DNA of 64,000 nt from assembly GCF_020283565.1 (NCBI RefSeq), contig NC_060059.1:29523838-29587837 (forward strand), read 5' to 3'. This DNA is from Trifolium pratense. Its lineage: Eukaryota; Streptophyta; Magnoliopsida; Fabales; Fabaceae. A program made the position numbers and the translations under genes. Below the pieces are notes generated by a model. The model searched no databases and had not been told where the DNA came from. It saw only the letters and a program-made list of their open reading frames with translations. Below are positions 56,412-64,000 of this stretch, piece after piece; within the stretch, counting starts at the first letter, position 1, and each line of letters starts with the position of its first letter.

Positions 56412-56667
56412 GATGTTTTCTCTTCAGGCCCCCTGTGTTTCTTTTATACCCCAAATATTCCAATTTTGCCCTTGGTAAAAACTTCAGTTCGCAGAAACCG
56501 AATTTTTTTTAGTACAAATTTAGAGTAAAATTCGGTTTTTATAAAGTGAAATTTGTTTTCAAGGCAAAAAAAAACTTCGATTTCTATAAACCGAAGTTTT
56601 TTGCAAGGGCAAAATTGGAAATTCAAGAAATATAAAAGAAACACGGAGGGCTCGAAGAGAAAACATC
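56412..56667. mobile_element. MULE-like MITE, copy 2
   Basis: 256 bp, ends GATGTTTTCTCTTCAG / GAGAAAACATC. 9-bp duplication AACACAAGG at 56403-56411 and 56668-56676. Same family as 55797-56045. Confidence 0.93.
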
Positions 56668-58711
56668 AACACAAGGGAGGTGTGCTTTGATTATCCCAAC
56701 CACCGGTAATTTGATGGTGCAAGCCAACAATAAAGATATTCAAATGTAACATTGGTGCATCATTTTTCTGTCAAAAGACTAGGTTAGTATTGAACTTTTT
56801 TATTTGTGATGAGCAAGAAAGTTTTTGTCAAAACAAAATTAGATATCTATCGAATGCTTGATGAATGAAGAGGAAACTCTTGGATTAATGGTATCACCGA
56901 CCATCAATATTGTAGAATGTGAACTTTGAATTGAATTATAAGAATGTATAGTGGATATTGTCATAGACTTGTCAAACTTTAGTGTCATAATTAACATGTA
57001 TTTTTCCTATTATATTACTCATGAGAAGAGTTAGCCTTACTTTTGTGAAAAATGCATATTCATAAACCGGGCCAGCCTAGAGGGGGTGTATCTAGTCCTT
57101 TAGAGGGGGCCTCAAAATTTTAATTTTATAGTAGTAGGCCCATAGTTCACCACTAAAAGCAAAAACAAAACAAAAAAAAAAAGATTTACTTTCATCATCC
57201 TACCGGTTTCTTCCGTGCCCTATGTTGTAAAAAGGAGATTTTACTTAAGTAGCGGACGTTATAAAAGTAGACTATTTTTGGCGGGTGTCCGCTACTTAAG
57301 TAATAGACGAAGTGTTTTGATAAATTCGCAGGGCACGTCAGAAAGTGGGTAGAGTGACAAAAGTTAATCTCAAAAAGAAGAATGAATTTGTCCACTGAAC
57401 AGTGAAAAAATGATAAAACGATATCAAAATAAGAGAAAACTAAATTCAAACTTGAATTAAAAGTTGAGTTTTACATATGATAGTATTTTAATATAGAAAG
57501 CAAAAATTAAAATATTGTACTTTTATTTATCAAATTTCATGTCATTCATTTCTCTTAAGCTATTGATTGCTGAATTATTATATAATAGATAATTTGGAGG
57601 TAGCTAGGTTCTCCATATAATTTAATTAGTTAGCTTTGGCGTATATTTGCAATTTGCAAAGCACATGGTATTCTCCATGATAAGTTATTTGTTCATTAAA
57701 ACCTCATTGACCAATTTCCCTAGCTAAGGTCTCAACTTCTTGTCCTATTCCTTCTCCAAACATTCATGTGCTCACATGTGTCCCCATGTTTCACATCTTT
57801 ATTTTCTCTCTCTCACTAAGGAACATTTTGACTAAATATTATATATCCTAGATATACTTTCAGTTATTATGGTTATGGTAGTTGCATTTGTATCCATATA
57901 TTTCCAACATATTTTATAACATGTTTTTTATTGTAATTATATAGTAGTGGCTTTGGAAGCTCTTTTTATAATGGCCACTTGAATTACATGACTTATTTTT
58001 ATATACACTTTGAAGGAGACATGGATTGGATTCAATTATTACGTGCTGCACATTGTTACTTCTAATGCGTAGAGGTTCAAACGTTGATCTATATCTACGT
58101 TCATTGAACTAACGGGTTTACTCTAGAGTCCACACATTGAGAAACTATATTTAAAGTCCAAGAAATTCAATATGAAAAGTGTTTGTCAATGTGATGAATC
58201 AATTCTTAATCCTAGAGTTTGCCCAAGAGTGACCTCTTATAACCCTAGCCTTTATGTTGGCCAAAAAAACCCTAAAACCCTGTTCAAAGCATTTGAAAAT
58301 GGACTGCCTGTAAATTGGCTCGCGCACATGCGCCCAACTCAGCATTCCTGGGCCCAGCTCAGTTGGCAGAAACGAATGCATGAATATGCACCTGAATTGA
58401 GTCCAACTCAGTCAGACCTGCGCCTAGCTCAGCTTATGAAATTTTCTGATTTTTACGATTTCAAGGCATTATTCAACAAAGATTATAGTGAAAAATAAAA
58501 TAAAAAATCAAGGAAAAATTGTGCATATTTTCTATCATATAACTGTGTGAACGAAATGAAAGAGAGCTCATGAAAACAAGGCTCTTTACACAATTCATAG
58601 GATCAATTCATAGGATCGTAAGATGAGAATTATTTCGATTTTATAAAATATATTGTCAAATTTTATTTATTAAATGTGAGAGACTCTTCACACATCCTTT
58701 TCACACACAAG
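56668..58711. other. intergenic, no gene recognised
   Basis: Includes a 16-bp perfect inverted repeat TACTTAAGTAGCGGAC (57242-57257 and 57287-57302) and a 108-codon frame at 58172-58498 without recognisable domain. Confidence 0.5.
57242..57302. repeat. 16-bp inverted repeat, 29-base loop
   Basis: TACTTAAGTAGCGGAC and its exact complement; could form a hairpin. No flanking duplication seen. Confidence 0.8.
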
Positions 58712-59343
58712 CAGGGGCGGAGCCCTTCATGAGCTGGGCATGGTCATGGCCCGCCCCAGATTTTTTTTTTCCATAGGTGTAATATTTAACGGCGGTTATA
58801 AACCACCGCTAAATAGTCTGTGTAGTTTGTTATTTTTCGGTTTGCGGGGATTTCAAACCAGACTATCCAGAATTCTTTAACAAGTTTTCGGTTTGCGGGA
58901 GTTTCAAACCCCTGCTATTTGGATGAGAATTCTATATTATATATTAATAATTCAAATATCCTTCTTCATTTATTTTTTTAAGCATCCCTTCTAATGTTTT
59001 ATTGTTTAATAATTTATAGATGTTTTAAAATATGTAATTTATTTTGTCGAAGTATTCAAGTATATTTTTTTTGGAGAAAAAAGTACTCAAATTTTTATTT
59101 AAAATAGAGTTTGTGTATAAAAATCCATGTTTGATCAATCTTTTGTTAAAAAAATTTAAATTTTTGTTGGAGAGATTCATATAATACTATAAACATAAAT
59201 ATAAGAACTAATTAAAAAGTATTAAGTTTACAAATATTAGACACACCCTCAATATACTACGTCTTTTTTTTAGTAATTTTTTTGTATATTCAATTTATAT
59301 TTGTAGCGATCCGTCCCAATTTTTCGGGCTAGCTCCGCCACTG
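58712..59343. mobile_element. hAT-type non-autonomous element
   Basis: Ends CAGGGGCGGAGCC / GCTCCGCCACTG. 8-bp duplication CACACAAG at 58704-58711 and 59344-59351. 632 bp, no transposase; interior has a small palindrome GGCGGTTATAAACCACCGC. Confidence 0.93.
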
Positions 59344-59351
59344 CACACAAG

Positions 59352-61483
59352 AAGAAAATAAAATACCAAACTCAATACCATCTTAAATATTTTGCAAAAA
59401 AATACCATCTTAAATATTTGAACTGGGCTATCATTACAAAATAAATTCGTAAGACTCCGCTTATAAACATTCACGGGCTTATTTCATTCAAATGAGAATC
59501 TTAATAATTAATATAATTTCTAAGCTATAATCCCATTCTGAATGAGAAATTTATCTGAGTTTGACTAGTATAATTGTCTTTTTGTTTTTCCTTTTTGTTT
59601 CTGATTACTCAAGTAAAAAGTACTAACAAATACTATATAAGTTGGGTACGAATCACTATGGTATGAGCCCATGACTTGTAGGCCTCAATTTCTTTTGTAG
59701 TTAAAAAAAAAAAACTCAATTTCTTAATTAATTAATTTAATTAGTTGAGATTATCAAGTTCATTGGGTCGATTTGATGAAACCTTTATATAAAAGATGTT
59801 GATATTCTCAACACATCCTTGACCTAAAAGAATATACATGAGTGGATAGTTGTCAATGGTTTTAAATTACTTTTAGAATGTATTATTTGATATTTTTGTG
59901 ATCAAATGTATTATTTGATGACTCATTGTAAGAAATTAATTAATATTTCTCATGTATATAATCATTGACAATCATTCAATATATCTTTATTAATTAAATA
60001 AAAATATATCGAGAAGCATAATTGATCATAATCACTCATGTTTCAATTGTTTTGAAAATTTGAAAATCTTCACTACAAAAAAAAAAAAAAAATTACCGGG
60101 CCAAACCTCGGGGAATTGTCTAAAACCCCTTCCAATGATGGGTTTTTTGAGGGATTTGTGAGTGTGTGTCTATGTTTTAGAACAAAAATACAATAAAAAA
60201 AAAACCGGAAAATAGACACATATCATGATAATTTTTGCCTAATATAGTATATATATATACAATACTTGAAGGGTACAAATAATATGTCAATATATACTTT
60301 ATATATATTTGAATGCTGTCATTTTTCTTTAGCGGTTTCACTTGCCTATAAGTATTTGATAATGAATCTTAATCAAACACTATATTTAATCTTTTTTTTT
60401 CTAGCCAAACTATGAATGAAAATACAATTGTTATGACTCAAATTCATAAGGAGAGTCCAACTCACTACTCAATGTGAGATTACTCATAACATTGTCACCG
60501 TGTACATGTAAGAGTTTACATCCACAAAGAACTTTTACTCTATTGACATTAATACAATGGTAGTCATTTTTTCTTTTAAGGCTTCACTAATATATCAATA
60601 TCTAGTGTTGAATCTTAATCAAACCTATAGATAATTTAATGAAAGTACCAATTATTTTGACTTATATACCTCATAATTATTTTTTCTTTTCTTTTTTATT
60701 TAAATAAGTGATCTTCACATTGATCAAGTTTTTCAATGGTAGCATCCGAGTATATAATTTAGTTTTTGGTCATCCCACTTATTCACCTTAACAGTGAAAT
60801 TTCTAACCACTAAACTTTTTGACAAAAGAAAAAAAAGTAGGCGTTGTCCTACTTTTCTATAAGAACATTAAATATTTTTTTTCTAATTTAAATGCAATTT
60901 TGATCTTTGTATTTTACTAAATTTGTAATTTTAATTCTTTAATTTTTTTTCTCCATAATTTTAGTCTCAATTTTTAAAATTAATTGAACCATTGAATCAT
61001 CTTATTATAATCTCCAAATTGGATGACATGCCATTAAAAATCTTAGGACCTACCCTCCATAACATGCTTCTCTAGGCAATTCCAAACTCCACTTATACAA
61101 ACAATCTAAAGTCACAATCTAATTATATAATAAGTATCAGAATGTATCTGGAGATCAATCATCACATGACCATATTTAGTTATATGTTTTTTAGTATGTA
61201 CTATGCCATAGATGGTGGTCAAAGGCACTAATAATATTTGCAACAAAGATTTGGAAGCAAAACTTTAGTATTGTAAATCAAATAAAAAATGCTGATACCT
61301 CTAGAAAGTAATTAGTTTAGCTCAATAATGCAATCTTTATCGTAGTTTATACATTAATGACTTATAAAGATCAAGATCAAGAGAACTAATTTGTGGACCT
61401 TATATTCTTAATTAACATAACCGCCCATAAAAAAAATTAAGCAATTGAGTATAAGTGATTAACAAATTTTCTCTAGACGAAAT
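59352..61483. other. intergenic, no gene recognised
   Basis: AT-rich. CACTACAAAAAAAA followed by TTACCGGGCCAAACC at about 60072 resembles one end of a CACTA element, without a partner end in view. Confidence 0.4.
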
Positions 61484-61497
61484 ATTCGAAATAATTA

Positions 61498-61664
61498 ACA
61501 ATCGTTAGTTGTTTAAATGGTGATTAAAGTTAGATTTGGTAAGAAGTACCACAATTCGATCTCCCACAACTGCAATCGAGAGGAAGCTGAAATCACTTAA
61601 TGACAGAACTGATCCGAACCAGATTAGGCCGTCCAGTGGATCATATAATGATGGTGAAAAAAAA
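61498..61664 (+). mobile_element. tRNA-derived SINE
   Basis: GTTAGTTGTTTAAATGGTGA (A-box-like), AATTCGATCTCC (B-box), ACTTAATGACAGAACTGATC, A9 tail. Duplication ATTCGAAATAATTA (61484-61497) versus ATTCGAAGAATTA (61665-61677). Confidence 0.85.
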
Positions 61665-61677
61665 ATTCGAAGAATTA

Positions 61678-63485
61678 AAAGTCAATTTTGTATGGAACAA
61701 TTCTTAACTAAATTTTATTTATCTTGCGATCAAACTTTAAATTACTAAAAATCCATCTTCTTTTAATTATTATTATGTGCAAATGATGCAAATCATGGAA
61801 AACTGAGATATTATTATGTGCAAATGATGCAAAAGGACAAACTATCGAGAACCTACTTAATTTTCCATTTATAATATATATTTGATCTTCTTTTCCTTTT
61901 ATTTTTATATCTATGTTGAGATTCTCTTCAATCATAAAACTAGCTTTTAATTTTATAAAATAAAAAGCTAGCTTCTATTTTTTAAGAAATTCAAAAATAT
62001 TTTTTGAAAATATAAAGCTTAGAAAATAAGCATGATATATATAAATAACATCTTCATTATTGTGCTCTTATGTGTACAAAAGAATTATAGGAAAGTTAAT
62101 TCAAATTAAATAAGGTGAAATGATTAGTTAGTTTGCATTGTTCTGTAACCACCAAAATTGTCATACAAAATTATTTGGTCACACCATTAATATGTATGAT
62201 AATTTTAGTTGATAAGTCAAATGCATGTTCTTATATAGGTCATTCCCTAGCTAGCACAATTTTCTTTTTCTTTTTTTTACAAAATTCCCAACCTAAATTT
62301 TTAAAATGGAAATACTAATAATAATTTCAGACCCCACAAGTACGTAATTTATTTCTGACATTGATTAAAATCGCACCCCCCCTCTTGACACTGCATATGC
62401 AAAAGCACAGAGAATGTGCAAATGAGATAAAATGGGGTCAAAATTAACTTGTGGTTTGCAATTTGCAACCAAGTCTAAGGTTCTTTCCGGATAAGATGGC
62501 GGCGATGTTAATTAGATTTCTTAGTTATATTTATCTTCTTATTTTGAACTAGTTTTGTTATCATACTTTTTATAGGTTCTTTTATGCTTTTATAATAATA
62601 TATATTTCAGTCTCGAATATAAATTAATAAAGTTAAAATATTTGAATATGCCGATTTTATTAGATTGAATTAGGTTTAATATCCAATTTTATGAGTTTTT
62701 AAGAAATTTCTTATAAACAGGTGTACAAACTTTAATGACACACTGCCTCACGCATTGTTTTGCTTACAAAAAAAGTTAAAATATTTGAATAAAATTTGAA
62801 CAAAAAAAGAAAACTATATCCAAAAAAATTGAACTAAAAATATATTTAACCTAATTTTAACTAACTTTTGGTTAAATTTGAGATGAAAGGAAGGGAACAC
62901 GATTAAGTTCTTTTGGTTAGTAATTAGTTGTTGATTTTGTTAGTGAAAGGGGTTGAACACGTGCCTTTTTTGTAACTCAATTGATTTTGAATTTTAGACA
63001 AAGTGACAAATATCACTGAAATTTACACACACAACAATGTGGTTGTAATATCACGAAAAATTAGAATAAAAAAAAAAAAGTTTGTGACTCGAGTCATAGG
63101 ATCCCCTATAAGATTTGACTTGAGTCGTACACAACATTTAGGGCAAAATTTTGCTCCTAATCTGATTCACAATGTTGCCTCTATAATCTGAATCGATTCA
63201 AACGGCATAAAAGTGATAAAAACCCTTTTTTAAAGCCCTAATTGATTACAAGGAATATTGGGAAAAGTCAAATACCCTTAGAACTACTTAGACCTAACTT
63301 ATTAAATCACTTGGTAACCCTAAGCCTCGTTGAGGTCTATAGTAAAGTAAGGTTAGTATAACAATAATGACTTAAATTTAAATAATTGAAGTTATTTCAG
63401 TTGATCAACATAATCACAATAAGGAATAAGCATGTGAGATTAATTACATGGGACATCTTAAAAGGGTTAAGAGTTATGGCCCTTG
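61678..63485. other. intergenic, no gene recognised
   Basis: No domain-like frame. AATTATTATTATGTGCAAATG is partly repeated (61766 and 61810). Confidence 0.45.
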
Positions 63486-63519
63486 AGGCACTAGATAGAG
63501 TGGAGTATGCGTTAGAGAT

Positions 63520-63842
63520 GATCAAAAAAGTTTTGTACTTGCTAAGACGGAATGGTTCTCTCCAATTATGAATGTGGACATTGGTGAGACGTTGGGATTG
63601 TTGCATGCCATGAAGTGGATTCAAGATTTACAACTGGAGCATGTGGATTTCGAGTTTGACTCACAAATTGTTGTAACTAAATTTCATAGTAAGAATAGAG
63701 ATTGAGTCTGAGCTTGGTGATATTATTAAGGACTGTAGGACCATGTTTAACACACATTTTAGAAACTCTCGGGTTGAGTTTATTAGGAGGCAAACCAATG
63801 AGGTCGCTCATGTATTAGCAAGAGAGCCCACATCCTTAGCTA
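63520..63842 (+). pseudogene. RNase H-like (RVT_3) relic
   Basis: Frame 1 reads TEWFSPIMNVDIGETLGLLH, then AMKWIQDLQLEHVDFEFDSQ and IVVTKF to a stop near 63702. A shift then gives SELGDIIKDCRTMFNTHFRN, SRVEFIRRQTNEVAHVLARE. Together this is the plant RNase H-like domain of LINE-derived proteins (E-x-x-G-L-x-x-A ... D-S ... N-x-x-A-H). The first catalytic Asp region is not convincing and the frame is broken, so it is a relic. Confidence 0.75.
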
Positions 63843-64000
63843 TGTTGTGAATTCGTCGTAAATCACACCAATAAAAGAACTTGATGTGTGGATCAATTGA
63901 ACGACAACCAATAATTAAGCGGATAAGAATAATAATAATAATCGATAAAGAAGATAAAGGAGAAGAAAGAACACGATAATTTGTTTACCCAGTTCGGTCC
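63843..64000 (+). mobile_element. possible LTR start, cut by window edge
   Basis: TGTTGTGAATTCGTCG onward, ending TTTGTTTACCCAGTTCGGTCC, a phrase typical of legume LTRs. The rest lies outside the window, so the ends cannot be tested. Confidence 0.4.

Noticed and set aside
58172..58498. 108-codon frame with repeated PTQ/AQLS words
   Set aside because: No domain recognised; composition resembles non-coding retroelement sequence. Left unannotated as a gene.
60070..60130. CACTACAAAAAAA followed by GC-rich sequence
   Set aside because: Looks like one CACTA end, but no matching inverted end or 3-bp duplication was found nearby.

Overview
This is plant nuclear DNA, probably from a legume close to Medicago. 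It is AT-rich and gene-poor. The genes have GT-AG introns, and the window carries plant-specific B3 transcription-factor genes, a KIN-12 kinesin fragment, a Golgi N-glycan enzyme, and many plant transposons (Copia, CACTA, Helitron, MULE, hAT, Stowaway, LINE, SINE). The organism is inferred from the style of the families and was not searched.

From 1 to about 50.2 kb lies a tandem, decaying array of one repeated unit. The unit is a single-exon B3 gene on + (C-terminal B3 domain, At2g33720-like), followed tail-to-tail by a five-exon REM/VRN1-like two-B3 gene on -, then a spacer of about 3 kb. Six B3 copies are open (6694, 17863, 22283, 32060, 42884, 49381). One is a pseudogene (12111-12925), and two are cut off after about five codons (14660-16610 and 31483-31697). 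Only one REM partner is intact (44319-45763, 319 aa). The others are halves, stubs or split (279-1373, 7789-8190, 13385-13480, 23560-30020). A recent duplication of two neighbouring units made 16.4-23.8 kb and 31.5-44.6 kb nearly alike. Mobile elements then entered one copy and not the other, so each copy supplies the other's empty site: a MULE-like MITE, two hAT-like MITEs, a 6.2 kb defective CACTA element and a 6.0 kb Copia element.

The left part also holds gene fragments: a KIN-12 (POK-like) kinesin (3.4-4.8 kb), a DUF1985/plant-mobile-domain-like ORF (5.1-5.8 kb), an eIF2D N-terminus and an organic cation/carnitine transporter piece (11.1-11.8 kb). These look captured or broken.

From 50.4 kb to the end is ordinary intergenic DNA around one clear single-copy housekeeping gene, beta-1,2-N-acetylglucosaminyltransferase II (52050-53357, -). 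The rest has MITEs, a SINE, an RNase H relic and the start of an LTR at the right edge.

The main biological story is a birth-and-death B3/REM transcription-factor cluster shaped by segmental duplication and transposons. The B3 copies share a conserved proximal promoter. They vary in an internal repeated basic motif (YDLPLKKRKI type), in Asn/Gln tracts and in a promoter minisatellite.
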